Shown in pieces: positions 44,072 through 55,419 of a stretch of DNA of 64,000 nucleotides; within the stretch, counting starts at the first letter, position 1; every line of letters begins with the position of its first letter. The notes under the pieces were generated by a model. It had not been told where the DNA came from. It saw nothing but the letters and a program-made list of their open reading frames with translations, and did not search any database. The translations under genes were made by a program, and so were the position numbers. Origin of the DNA: Stenogyne calaminthoides (Eukaryota > Streptophyta > Magnoliopsida > Lamiales > Lamiaceae); contig JBBCBC010000025.1 of assembly GCA_037126765.1 (NCBI GenBank), positions 18,408,175-18,472,174 on the forward strand. Reading direction: 5' to 3'.

Positions 44072-45025
44072 TCATGGAGTTAGTGGGAGATGGTTTCCTA
44101 GGCTACTCCAACTGCCTAGTGGGGCAAACTGAATGGCAAAAGCTTCATGCATGAGGTCTGCCATCTTGGTCATGAGTAAATAACTCATTTCCTCAACAAC
44201 TTGCTTTATAATCTCTTCATTCTTTTCTGACAACTTCTTCTCCAAGTAGACTGTCCTTTCATTGAATTTCTGATTCAGCTCATCAGATATATTTATGGAT
44301 ACTTCACCCATCTTAGTGTCCAGAGCAGTGACCTCTCAGCTACATCAGTCTGAACTGATTTTACTTCAACAGTGGTACTCAGATTCTCTATTTTCTGAGT
44401 TTGATCTTTCAGAGCACTCTCCATCTGAGTCATATGGTATGCCACTGGTTCAACTTTCTTCAGTGCATCCAGAATTGGAGTTAGATCAATCTCTGGAGCA
44501 TGTGAAGTTTGTTCTGACTGAACCTAAATCTGCATACCAATATCAGCAAACTTAATGATAGTTTCTTCAGTAATTTTGGCATAATGAATAATAGTGCCAA
44601 AAGGTACCTGAAGGGTTCTATCTTTAGTATGAGGATTTTGAGTATCAGCAACAGAGATGATCTTTTCAGCACCTTCCTTTTCCTTTTCAAGTTCTTTCTC
44701 TTTATCTCCATTACCCCCTTCATCTTTATCCTTTTCTTTCTCAGCACCACTGGTCTCTCCTGTCTCAGTTGGATTCTTCTCAGCAATTTTTCTTTTCACC
44801 AACTCATCAAAACTCTGAAACCTTTATCCTGAGTTTGGTTTTTCTGAATCCTGAGAACTCAGTGAGTAATGTTGTTTCCTCATTCCACCACTCTTCCCCT
44901 CTGAATGAAGCAATATTTAGCATATCAAGAAGAGTTTGATTCAGGATGTAGACTGTAGTTCTCAATCTGATGAATAAATTATGAAGATCAGGATATTCTG
45001 AAAGCCCAGGGTATCTATCCATCAC
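44072..45025 (-). pseudogene. Sirevirus 3'-ORF fragment C
   Basis: From 45025 the minus strand reads DRYPGLSEYPDLHNLFIRLR and SFRGEEWWNEE, parallel to DKYPNLMNYPDL and FRGEEFWAEE of element A. Then come a K/E-rich linker (EKEKDKDEGGNGDKEK) and a coiled-coil-like part (EKKLSEKNEEIIKQVVEEM) that matches RTEELIKAAVEEM of A. Two frame changes break it. Both ends are cut; neither the N-terminal nor the C-terminal module is present. Confidence 0.8.
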
Positions 45026-45571
45026 AAATCGTTCCTGACAGTGTGTGCGCGTGTATTTTCAGAGTGTTGTTGAAAATGTTATGCAACATATAAAACAACA
45101 TATGACAGCGGAAGTATAAAAACGGAGTGCAAAGGATTTCAAAATTTTGTATAGTCTGTAATACAGACTACACGAACCTCATGGTTAAAAATATCACTAT
45201 AACAAGTAGTGAGATACACACGAACCTCTTACAAGATCCTAAAAGGTGTAGTGAAAAACCACACACCAAAAATCAATCTATTCAATCAAGTAACTAGTGA
45301 TCTTATTCAACCTAAAACTTGATCTAATAAGATAAAATCAATACTGATGGGAAAAGTTGGGATACATTCGACCAGTACAAATAGACATAGCATCGACCCT
45401 CACACTCCACTCACGGTTGTGTCTTGGATGCTACTCTCTTAATTTTGGAGTAGAGCAAATGGTATTTCACTTTAACTCAAACTTGATATTCGGCCAATGA
45501 AGTGTAAAAACACACTTCATAAATGGAGAAGACAAAGTCCTCAAGTTGATCCATGTAGATTTTAGCATCTA
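45026..45571. other. Unassigned segment, possibly part of an LTR
   Basis: No ORF with a domain is found. On the minus strand a GTATTACAGACTATAC segment and ATATGTTGTTTTATATGTTG resemble LTR leader sequence, but no ends are identified. It separates fragment C from copia fragment G. Confidence 0.3.
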
Positions 45572-47740
45572 TCTAACCATTAAGAAATGCAGTCTTTATG
45601 TCCATCTGGTGTATTCTGATATTATGCAAAGCAACAATCGCGATAAGTACACGAATGGAAGTAATCCTTGTAACAAGTGAATAGGTGTCAAATAAATCAT
45701 ACCCTTTCTTTTGTTTAAAACCCTTTGCAACCAAACGAGCTTTATACTTGTCAACTGATTCATCTGCTTTATATTTTCTTTAAGGATCCACTTGCATCCT
45801 AAGGTCTTGCAATCTTTAGGGAGGTCAACCAACTCCCACGTGTTAGTTTGTAGAATTGAATCATATTCGCTATTTATAGCTTCCTTCCAGAGCGGTGCAT
45901 CTGGTCTGGACATAGCTTCTTTGATAGACTTAGGTTCGTCTTCCAAAACATAAGTTATGAAATCTGGACCATAGGTCTTATCAACTCTAGCTCGTTTATT
46001 GTGTCTTGGTTCTCCACTTTCTTGAGTGGAAGGACCTGCAGCATCATTTGAATCTTCGTGGGTTCGTTTATTTGAACTCACTTCTTCTTTATCCCTATAA
46101 GGGAAGACATTTTCAAAGAATACAACATTCATTGATTCTATTGTAGTACCTTCTGTCATATCGAGTATTTCTGATTTGTGAATCAAAAATCGACAAGCAC
46201 TACTAGTGAAATCGTATCTATAAAAATGTAGTCAACCGTTTTAGGTTTGATTCTCACTTGTTTAGGAGCTTTCACTTCAACCTTAGCCAAACACCCCCAT
46301 ACTTTGAGGTATTTGTAAGATGGTTTGCATTCTTTTCACATCTCATAAGGAGTGTTATCCTTAGTTTTAAGTGGAATCTTATTTAAAATATAGTTAGTTG
46401 ATATAATATCTTTCCCCCACAAGTTCTGAGGTAAACCCGAGCTGATTAACATCGCGTTCATCATCTCTTTTAGTGTTCGAGTTTTCATTTTCGCAACATC
46501 GTTCGATTGAGGGGAGTAAGGGGCTGTCGTTTGATGTATGATGCCCGACTTGGCACATAACTCTTCAAACAGAGCCACATACTCTCCACCTCTATCACTA
46601 CAAATTGCTTTAATTTGAGTGTTCAATTGATTCTCTACTTCATTTTTATAACGTTTAAACGCTTCTACAACTTCATCTTTACTTCGTAAAAGATAAACAT
46701 AGCATAATCTAGTACAGTCATCAATAAAAGTAATAAAATACTTTTTTCCACCACTAGTTTGCACAAATTTTAAATCACATACATCCGTGTGAATTAATTC
46801 TAGAGTGGTTGTGTTCCTTTCAACAGTTTTCAATGGTAATTTCGCCATTGTTGCTTCTACACATATTTCTCATCTTTTGGATGTATCGACGTTAGCAATG
46901 TTAAGTAAATCCAAATTTACAAAACGCTTTATAGATTTTAAATTAATATGTTCTAATCTAAAATGTCATAAAGAGGAACACTTAGCGATATAAATAGAAG
47001 TAGAAGCCTTCTCATTAATAGTGTTTTTGCCTTTACGGCTTACAACCATGATAAACATTTTGAATAAACCATTCTCGAGGTAACCTTTCTTGAGAAAAGT
47101 TCCAAACTTGTTCAATACAACTTTATCAGACTCAAACACTAACTTAAATTGTGGCTAACTAACAGTGAGCCGGAGATCATGTTCTTCGGATGTCTAGGAC
47201 ATCCAGCACATCATTCAGCTTTAGCTCCTTCCTCGAGGTCAGCTTTAGCAAAACCGTTCTAACACTAGTCGCTTCAGACGGGGCTTGGTTGCCTATATAC
47301 AGCTTTCTCCCCTCAGCATAAGAATAGGTGGAGAATGCAGACTTCTCTGAGCAGATATGGCAAGTGACACTAGTGTTCACGAACCATTCCTTCTTGTTGT
47401 CCACCATGTTGGCCTTAGTCACCATAGCATACATATCCATATCTGTGATCTCCCGTTCAACCACATTCACAGAGTCTTTCTTGTTCGCCTTTTCTTTATC
47501 GTCGTTCTTTGGTTGATGACATTCACTGGCCCAATGGTTGGGCTTGCCACAGTTGTAGCATTTCCTAGTGAACTTCTGCTTTGTGGCAGGAGCAAGAGCA
47601 ACAGTCTTCCCCATGATGTCTTTGTTGTTAGGGTGTTTCCTCTTCTTTGATGGATCATTTTTCTCCATCAAATTTATCTTGGCCTCGATTGAAGAAGTTG
47701 AGATCTTCCCTTCTCTTTTTCGGTTATCCTCCTCGATCCG
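45572..47740 (-). pseudogene. Copia gag-pol fragment G (second lineage)
   Basis: From 47740 down: a gag tail with a sound zinc knuckle CYNCGKPNHWASEC (about 47515-47556); a protease whose active-site triad, expected DTG, reads NTS (47369-47377, WFVNTSVTCHIC); integrase at 46848-46336 with Asp residues in HTDVCDL and CSDRGGEY but Lys (46489-46491) where the catalytic Glu is expected (NDVAKMKTRTL); then the start of RT (EAINSEYDSILQTNTWELVD, KTLGCKWIL), ending in HQMDIKTAFLNG near 45590. Three of the lost sites fit G-to-A changes. Frame changes are frequent. The element has no visible LTRs of its own. Confidence 0.88.
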
Positions 47741-47749
47741 GAGCCGGAC

Positions 47750-48205
47750 TGTTGGTCCCAAAAAAACCCAATTTAAAACTCGTAAAATCTCAGTGGGAGA
47801 TGACTTTAAAATTTTTGTGAATGCGTTATGCAGATTTGCTAAAGTATGTATGACAGTTAATATGAAAGCAAATAAGAACACACATATTTTTATAGTGGTT
47901 CGGAGTCCCAACTCCTACATCCATTCTTCCCTTTATGGGGCACTTCCTTAATCCAAAGGAAACCTTAGTTTACGGTGTTAGGCACACCATCATACAGATA
48001 TTTATGGAGCTCTCACTCAACGGGACTTATCTCCCTCACGGGATCGCCTATAGATGTTTAATGAGTTCTCACTCTCTGGGGACTTTTCTCCCTCACGGGA
48101 TTGCCTATGGGACTTATCTCCCTCACAGGATCATCTATTAACTACCTTACTTAACCACTAATTCTCTCTCAAGAAAGGGTTTGGGTTTGGTGTTATTTCC
48201 AACTA
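47750..48205 (-). repeat. Sirevirus LTR fragment H with a triplicated 30-mer
   Basis: TGTTGGTCCC at 47750, followed by the TATAGTGGTTCGGAGTC segment, matches the layout of the A and E LTR 3' ends on the minus strand, with considerable divergence. A motif of about 30 bp (GGGACTTATCTCCCTCACGG...) occurs three times at 48022-48051, 48079-48108 and 48109-48138. The fragment ends at AACTAGGTGAGATTAG, directly joined to fragment D. Confidence 0.7.
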
Positions 48206-48206
48206 G

Positions 48207-49353
48207 GTGAGATTAGCAATCAACAAAGAACAATTTCACATGGATGCTACACTTTCCCAGATCTTTCCAATGTATGATGCCAAAAAGGGGGAAAGGACAT
48301 CTCATTCACACTTGAAGAAAACCCTTCAGAGGAAAGCCCAGCAGGAACTGAAAGCCCAGCATGTGTCTGAAAACTCTGCAAGAGATTGAAGCAACTGAGA
48401 AGTTGAAGTCAGTTGAGCCAGAAGACATTGAGTTTTTTCAGACAGACAGACAAACAGCTCAGGAAGCCATGATCTTGAGAAAGTCAGAAAGGAGAAAAGG
48501 TGAAACAAGTCTGACTGCTGAGGCACATGCTACTACTGAGAAGGCTGGCCCGAAGATAGCTGAGAAAAGAAAAACAGTAGCATTCATAGAGTCTGAGAAG
48601 AAGAAAAGGAAAATCTCTAATAAACCAGTTTAGAGAAAAGTGATTATTGACTTCTATGAACCTGAGGAATCTGAAGCTCAGAAAAATCCCAAAGCTGAAA
48701 CTGAGGAAATTTTCAGAGAAGGATTTGGAGTATATGACACAAGCTCTCAGATAACAGATTTTGACTGGCACAACAAGTTCAAAGCTCTGCATATTGAGAA
48801 AGAAAAGAGGCAAGCTGCATCTATGTCAGAAGCTGAGCTAACTAGAAAAAAGAGAGAAGAAGAACAGAAGAGAAGAGGAAGCTTTAAGAAATTCATGAGC
48901 AGAATATGGGGTACTTCCAGAGTACAAAAATGGTCGCACGTTGACAAATGAATGCCAATCCAGATAAATGATGCCTGGGAAGAGGTCAAAAGAACATTCT
49001 GGTTTAATCATGACATTCTGAGAGAGTGGAGAGGAGGAAGCTCAGATAGAAATGAAGACTCCCTAGAGTATTTGCTGACCTTCTATCCAGAATACCTACA
49101 GAAGTGGATAAATTTGGCGAATGAAAACAATGTTTCACTAAAGGCACCTGGCCAATATAAGTACCCTGCTCCAAGATTCAGCACTGGATTCATCAATGAA
49201 GCTGCTATATCCAAAGAAGTTGCTGACTATGCTGCTCAGATGGGTCTGACCGGAAGTCACCCTGAAATCATCAAACAGGGGGATGAACTGAAAAGAAGGT
49301 ACTATGGGATGTTCAATATCGAAGTCCCTGATGATGAGATTGAAGAAGACTGA
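48207..49353 (+). pseudogene. Sirevirus 3'-ORF fragment D, C-terminal half
   Basis: The fragment begins MDATLSQIFPMYDAKKGE, equal in layout to MDRTLSEILVNYDAKKGE of element A. A basic EKKKRKIS motif (about 48597-48620) follows, then EIFREGFGVYD (ELFKEGFSEYD in A) and a charged helix. After a TGA at 48949-48951 (Trp in A) comes the C-terminal module MPIQINDAWEEVKRTFWFN ... SLKAPGQYKYPAPRF ... RRYYGMFNIEVPDDEIEED, which closely parallels 9971-9564. A frame change lies near 48380. This is the best preserved C-terminal module in the window. Confidence 0.85.
48292..48304 (+). promoter_or_regulatory. Internal polypurine tract in fragment D
   Basis: AAAAAGGGGGAAAGG encodes KKGE-type residues at the same position of the ORF as in elements A and B. 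See the internal tracts there. Confidence 0.5.
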
Positions 49354-49445
49354 AGACTGTATTCAGTTTTTTTTTTTTTTTTTTTTTGTTGAAAGACTTT
49401 CATTGTAAAATGTATTTTTCTATCCTAGGTTACATCACACCTGGA
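49354..49445. other. Fragment D 3' flank with a 21-base T run
   Basis: Thirteen bases after the ORF stop, T runs uninterrupted from 49367 to 49387. The next 50 bases are AT-rich and lead to a copia RT fragment. The run may be slippage or the reverse of a poly(A) tail. Confidence 0.6.
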
Positions 49446-49745
49446 AACGAGAAAAAAGTGTGTAAACTCGTTCATCATTGTATGGACTTAAACAAGCTCC
49501 AAAGCAGTGACACTTGAAGTTTAACAACACTATGTTGTCAAATGGGTTTCGAATTAACGAATGTGACAAATGTGTATATGTGAAGGCTACACCAAATGAG
49601 TTTTTTATCGTATGTTTATATGTCGATGACATGTTAATCATGGGTAACAATCATAACATCATCGTTAATACGAAAAACATGTTAAATCAAAATTTTGACA
49701 TGAAAAACATAGGATTAGCAGATGTGATTCGTATTGAATCATAAC
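49446..49745 (+). pseudogene. Copia RT fragment (second lineage)
   Basis: LYGLKQAPKQ, a TGA, then KFNNTMLSNGFRINECDKC and the catalytic CLYVDDMLIMGNN, ending at MLNQNFDMKNIGLADVI. The end overlaps the start of the fragment at 22215. No more of pol follows. It is a 300-base relic. Confidence 0.85.
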
Positions 49746-49879
49746 ATCATTGTTAATTATAGTAATACGAGATTAATAGTTAAACGTGCCCTTAATTTCA
49801 TCCATGTTAAATTAAGGTCACCTTAAATTTTTTTGGATTGACTATAGGATGATCTTTAATTACTAGTAATCTAAAAAGT

Positions 49880-51168
49880 TAAATATCCGGGGTCACCGGT
49901 AGAGAAGAACCAAATACAACTTGCTCGTTCCTAGCCTGTTCGCCCCCCACCTTGGAAGTATCCTGCTCGTGTTTTCCTCCAACCTGGTTGCTCCCCTCTT
50001 CATTGGATTCGAGGTCGACCACCATGACCCCCTCAGGAAGCAAAGAGAAGTCGCACCCGACTTTGACAAGATCGGCCAAGGGTAGCCGAAGACCAGGCGT
50101 AGGGGGATTATCGACCAGGTACCTCTTCAGATCATCCTTAAAAGGCCCTAGGCGGTCGACAGGAAAACATGTCGGGTCGTGCGAAAAGCATCCTCTAAAG
50201 CACACACGTGCTAGAAATTAACTATGGTCTCCAAGTATTCCTCCGTGTGTATCTTCGACTTCTCCAAACCCAGCTGGGTGTTCTCCTCTTCGGTCTTGGC
50301 AAGATGGTGGCCTAGTTCATCCTTCTTCTTCTTCTTCTTCAGGGTCTCCAGCTTGGCTTTAAGCCTTTTATTCTCTTCGGTTTGGGCGAGCAGGGTCTTC
50401 TCGACCTCCGTGTATTCCTCTCGGGGCAAATCCGCCACCTCTCGAGCTTGATTCCGCTCAGTGGTCATAGTGTCTAACTCCGCCTTGAGGCCTAAGGTCT
50501 TGGAGAAGTAGACGGACATGGCCTTATTGGCATGCTCCATCATAACTGTGGCTCGATTTAAAGGATGACCGTCGTGCGAACACGATCTGTCACTGATTGG
50601 CCGATGGTCACGCGCTCGAGCTCCGTCGTCCACGATCGAAGCGGGTCCTCAGAAGCCTGGTGGAGGTGGTCGGGTAGGCCAGCGGGGGCACCAACCGTCG
50701 GGGAGAAGTGGTAGTTGAGTAGGTCCAGAGTGAGGGACGACCTCTTGCTCGCGAACTTGCAAATAGAATATAAGTTATATTGCATAAATACCCAAGTGAT
50801 AATTGAGGCGAGTAGAAAATAAGACGTACATGCGTGCTCGCTGGGGATCCATCCGAGGAAGGAATTGTCGACCGGGTCGCGCACGTGCCCACCAGTCGGA
50901 GCGCTCGAGCTGGAGCTCCTTGCGGGGCCAGGGGTATGGTCGGCTCTACCAAGGTATTGACACCTTCTATCGCTGGGGGTGTGCTTGCCCGATGCTCCTG
51001 GTGGTGCTTCTTTTACTTTTTTAGCGAGGGAGCATGCTCGCTAGTGCCCTGGTCAGCCGGGCGAGCAGAAGCTTTTTTGGGCTTGCCCATTTCTTCCCGG
51101 ATGGCCCTTTGAGCTAGCCGCTCGGCTTGAATCCTCTCCAGCTCCAAGGGATTCTTCTTCCTCGCCAT
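49880..51168 (-). pseudogene. Decayed coiled-coil ORF with an intron, probably transposon-derived
   Basis: The minus-strand ATG at 51168 begins ARKKNPLELERIQAERLAQR, a charged helix. The reading ends at HACT followed by a GTACGT donor at 50829. An acceptor TTGCAAG at about 50756 gives an intron of 74 bases, and the reading resumes with FASKRSSLTLDLLNYHF. After two frame changes a coiled coil follows (KAELDTMTTERNQAREVADL, KTLLAQTEENKRLKAKLETL) and then a C-terminal part with DFSLLPEGVMVVDLESNEEG near 50000. The arrangement resembles plant transposon-associated ORFs with a coiled coil before an acidic tail. The family is not certain. It is GC-rich compared with its surroundings. Confidence 0.5.
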
Positions 51169-51621
51169 ATTAGTGTGTCTGTCAGTGCTGACGGCTATAG
51201 TCACGACGGGAAGGGCAACGAACACCAGGCACAAGTTAGAATCTACATGATAGCATGAAAACTGTTGGGAGATGAATTTAATAAAGATATGATTTTGATT
51301 AGATCCCAAAACCCCTGAGTATGACATGTTCAGAATAATCTTGATAGTTGAGTCAAGATTCAGTTTTAGAGTATTCAGGATGTTATCTGCAAAATATATA
51401 GTCAGCAGATATAGATCAGGTTAGGATCTGAAGATTCTGAAGAACTCAGTAAGTTTCTGAAGAAACCGAAGTTTCAGTATGAAATTGAAGTTTCTGAAGT
51501 TTCAGTATGAAACTAAGAAACTGAAGACTCAGTGAGAAACTGAGATACTGAAGACTCGGTATGAAACTGAGGAACTGAAAACTCAGCATGAAGACTCAGT
51601 ATATCAGTCAGTATGTCTGTG

Positions 51622-51798
51622 AAGACGCTGAAGACTCAGAAGATGCTGAAGACTCAGAAGACCCTGAAGACTCAGAAGACGCTGAAAGACTCAGAAGACG
51701 CTGAAGACTCAGAAGACCCTGAAGACTCAGAAGACGCTGAAGACTCAAAAGACCCTGAAGACTCAGAAGACCCTGAAGACTCAGAAGACAGAAGACAG
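51622..51798 (+). repeat. 18-bp minisatellite in the LTR of element E
   Basis: About nine tandem copies of CTGAAGACTCAGAAGACC, with one 19-base unit. A and the fragment at 21712 carry only two to four copies at the same place. The acidic ORF across it is a by-product. Confidence 0.85.
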
Positions 51799-52318
51799 AA
51801 GACTGAAGATCAAGAATACTGAAGGCACATTAATTACTGAAGACTCAGTAATGTACTGAAAGCTCAGTATAAACCTGTATGTTCCGAGGCACTGAAAATA
51901 TCTATCTGAATGATGCAATACTGAGAAGATCGCGATTCCTTAGAAAAATAGATATTTGCCAAGACATTCAAATGCAGACAAAAGGAACTAAGACAAAGTG
52001 TTGTTAAGGTTATATAACTCAGAGATTGTAACCAAAAAGAACCGTTGAGTTGTCTACCTATAACTGGAGACAAAGGTCAAAAAGAGGAAGACAGCACTGT
52101 ACCATACTGACACTGACAGCGACAGGTCACTGAAAAGATGTCAGAAATACTAAGTTCCAGACTGCAAAGAGTGATAATCGGCTACATGAAAGGCTATTGC
52201 CTAAAACGTGTTAGGGAGTGTCAAACCCTAAATATAGTCGTTTCTCACACACCATAAGAGGAAACTCACGAAGCTATCTCTTCCAACGGATAGTTTTTCA
52301 AGAGTGGCCTTGGTGTAT

Positions 52319-52330
52319 GCCTATAAATAC
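52319..52330 (+). promoter_or_regulatory. TATA-like box of the element E LTR
   Basis: GCCTATAAATAC lies midway in the LTR and aligns with the minus-strand TATA-like boxes of the element A LTRs (8577-8587 and 20625-20635). Conservation in three LTRs supports it as the core promoter. Confidence 0.65.
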
Positions 52331-53404
52331 TGTGACCCTCTACATTGTAAGGTTACGGGAAATTTTTAAGCAACTCAAGAGCTCAAACTTATTATCGCAA
52401 GTTGAAGCACTCGAAAACCCAAGAATTTCCCAAGTGCTTTATATCGAAGAGAGCTCATTCCACTAAGCCTAGCTTGATAAGATATATCCAAAGCTTAGTC
52501 GAGATATCCTAGCCTTTGCATTGTTCTTTATTGTAAAGGATATCTCATCCTAGTTGGAAACCAACCAAGAAACCCCAAACCCTTTGTAAGGTAGTTTGAG
52601 TGTGATTGTTAGTGAGATTGGAGTTGTAAAGAGTAAGTAAACTACATTGAGGTAGTCAGAAAGCTCTAGAGAAGAAGTGAGTAATCTATCTTGGATAGAC
52701 AGAAAGCTTGTGTGTGTTTTGAGTTAGTAAACTACAGAGGTAGTCAGAAAGCTCAAAATAGAAAGGTTAGTAAACTACAGAGGTAGTCAGAAAACCTTAG
52801 GAAGTGATTAGTGAATTTCTCTGAAGAGATCAGGGAGAGTGGACATAGGAGCTTGAGTCTCTGAACCACTATAACTTGCTGTGTTCTTTGCTTTTTGTTT
52901 TGCTTGTTTTATCTGTTGCATTACTTTGTTTTGAAAGCATATTTTTTCATCGATATTTCAGTTGGAATCAATCCAATTGAAAGTTGCATATAATTGAATC
53001 ACACTTAATCACTATTCCATTAAAGGAAGGTTTTCAAAGAAAAGCTTAAAACGCAGTATAAACTAAGGGCCAACCATTCCGCGACTTCCGAGTAGCTAGA
53101 ACAGATAGTTACCAAACTGAACTTACTCTTATGAGGGTTCAGTAAGTTAGTTATCTGATCCAAGCAACTCAGGATCTCTGAAAACTCAGGATAAGTTGGG
53201 ATTATCTGAGGTATCTGAAAGCGAAAGCAAGGGATCACTATCTCGGTAGACTTTGACTCGAGAGCGACGTGCTTCTCGGACAAAATCATCGTGACAACCC
53301 TACCCAAGTCGACCTCGAAGAAAAGAAAAAAGTTTTAAAAACACTTGACATGTGTATTCTCCCCCCCCATACACGTAAGACTCGTTTACTTGGGGACCAA
53401 CAAG

Positions 53405-53508
53405 TGGTATCGAGAGCGGAGTTCAAAAGATCAATTTGTGTGATCACCGAATCGATCTATTTTTAAAACTTGTCTTCTCGATCCGATACCAACAAGTGGT
53501 ATCATAGC
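53405..53508 (+). other. Primer-binding site, present twice
   Basis: TGGTATCGAGAGC at 53405 follows the LTR end CCAACAAG with one inserted base compared with the tRNA-Met complement. A second CCAACAAGTGGTATCATAGC occurs 92 bases later (53489-53508) and aligns better with the leader of element A. Either the junction was tandemly duplicated or the sequence is in error. Confidence 0.7.
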
Positions 53509-53622
53509 GAAGGGTTCAACTTGACCACTGCTTTTGTTGACCAAAAGTTTTATTTGCTAAAAATACTTGTGGTCTATCTGAACTGATCTTATTTGCTGAA
53601 TTATTAAAAGACTCAGATAAAA

Positions 53623-54912
53623 ATGTCTTCTAATAAACTTCTCATGTTCTCAGTGGAGAACTATGATTTATGGATACTGAGAATGCAGGCTCACCTGTAT
53701 TCTAAACATGAACGTATGTGGAGAGTGGTCTCTGAAGGGCCATTCCAGTTTACTGTGGTGAATCCCAGAGGAACAGAAAATGAGAGAAACGATCCTGCAA
53801 TAGAATTTCCTAAGTCTCGATGACCAATCGACTCTGAGGAGAGGAAGTTAGTCAATCTAGACTATATTGCTAAAGACACACTATACAGTACAATTGATGA
53901 TGGTGTGATGGGAATGATCTGTCACTGTAATACTGCAAAAGAAATTTGGGATACACTAGTTGTAATGTGCCAAGGCACATGTCATATCAAGGAAAACAAA
54001 CTTTCAGTTGCAATTGGAAAGTTTGATAGTTTTGAAATGGATGAAGGTGAATCTATAGACAAATTGGAAGTCAGATTCACTAGCATTATGAATGATCTAA
54101 ATGCACTTGGAAAGAAATATCCATAGAGAGAAGTTGCATTGAAAATTCTTAGAGGTCTTTCTAAGAAATGGGATATACATGCCGTGGTGATTGAAAACAC
54201 CAAAAACATTAATTCAATGCCATATCAACAAGTCTTCTCTGAGCTGAAGGCCTATGAGTTCGTAATTGATAAGAAATCTAAAAAAGGTCGACAAAGAAAG
54301 ATGATTCATCATCTAGGAAAAATGTGGCTTTCAAAGCCAAAGATAAAACACAAAAAACTAGAGAGTTCGAGAACTCCCTTGCTAAGAATCGATGATGAGC
54401 TTGAGGATAAGCTAGCACTGATGGCAAGGAGGTTTGAAAGACTTAATAGTCGATATGGAAAATACAAAAACTATTACAGGAATCACAGGTACCAGAAGAA
54501 ACCTGAGGACAAATCAACTGAGAAGAGAAAGGACAAAAAGTTTGGAGGGTCTTCATCCGTAAAAAGGACTCCAAGTCCAAAGAAGAAAGTGATCGATGAT
54601 GATGATACCAACAGATGCTACAATTGCCAAAAGAAAGGTCACTTCCAGTATGATTGTCCAAACCTAAGTGCTAAGGAGAGAAGAGAAAGGCAAGCTAAAA
54701 GAGACAAGAAGTTCTCCAACAGAAAAGCCATGGTTGTTGAAGAAGAAAATTTTGAGGAAGGATCTAGCTCTTCAGATGAAATATTCTCAGACAGTGAAAG
54801 TGATGACATCAGTCTAATGGCTATTGAGGAGGTAAACTCTTCTTTCTCTGTTGTTGCTCCTACACTAGCACAAGAGTTATCAAGTTCCACTTTAAAAAAT
54901 CATTTTGACTGA
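53623..54912 (+). pseudogene. Gag of element E
   Basis: The ATG at 53623 begins SSNKLLMFSVENYDLWILRM. The gag core follows with in-frame TGA at 53821-53823 (a small compensated frameshift) and TAG at 54124-54126 (Gln in A). A sound zinc knuckle CYNCQKKGHFQYDC is at about 54617-54658. The acidic serine-rich part EEGSSSSDEIFSDSESDD follows. The reading ends at a TGA at 54910-54912; the coiled coil that follows in A is scrambled here (54913-55390). Confidence 0.9.
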
Positions 54913-55419
54913 TGGATTCTTTTGAGAATCATGAAGGACTATCTTTGTTTTACAAGAATCGAATGAAACTCAAGAGCGTAACAAAGAGCCGAAAAGTTGA
55001 AAATCTCAAATGGAAAGACTCTAGCAATATCAAATCACTTCTCGCTTAATGGGGAGCTACTAATGAATGGATGTTCTCGAAAGTACAACCGCCGAGAAAG
55101 AGAAGTCGATAATGACCCTAATCGAAAAAGCTAGAGAAATCCATCAAGAGATTCACCGATCGTAATCGAAGTTCAATGACCTCTCTGAGAAGCATGAAAC
55201 TCTACAGAACTGTGAGGATAGTCTGCAGAAGAAGCTAACTCTATTGAATACTGCATCTAAAGTAATAGATGAAATTCAGAGTTACCAGAGATCTGCCACT
55301 ATAAAATCTGGATTGGGATACATTCCAGGGGAACCTCACAAGGTCATCTCAATCTTTGATCATGTAGCAAGAAGACAATCTTTGTAAAACCAAATGCACC
55401 TACACTTCAAACTCAAGAA
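54913..55419 (+). pseudogene. Scrambled gag coiled-coil region of element E
   Basis: Pieces of the element A coiled coil are recognisable in changing frames (for example DLSEKHETLQNCEDSLQKKL near 55175-55230, then LLNTASKVIDEIQSYQ). Many small substitutions create CG or TCGA. It may be decayed or wrongly sequenced. Confidence 0.65.

Larger units (their letters stand above)
51263..53402 (+). repeat. 5' LTR of element E, about 2.1 kb
   Basis: The LTR starts TGTTGGGAGATGAATTTAAT and ends GGGGACCAACA directly before the primer-binding site. It corresponds to the element A LTR (about 1.8 kb). It is longer partly because of an expanded 18-bp minisatellite (51622-51798). A TATA-like box GCCTATAAATAC lies at 52319-52330. 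Local patches, such as 53229-53330, differ sharply from A. Confidence 0.9.

Noticed and set aside
50224..51112. Plus-strand ORFs in the GC-rich segment
   Set aside because: They are antisense shadows of the minus-strand coiled-coil reading, which has better composition.
51613..51822. Acidic repeat protein in the E LTR
   Set aside because: The frame is an 18-bp minisatellite within the LTR; there is no start context or domain.
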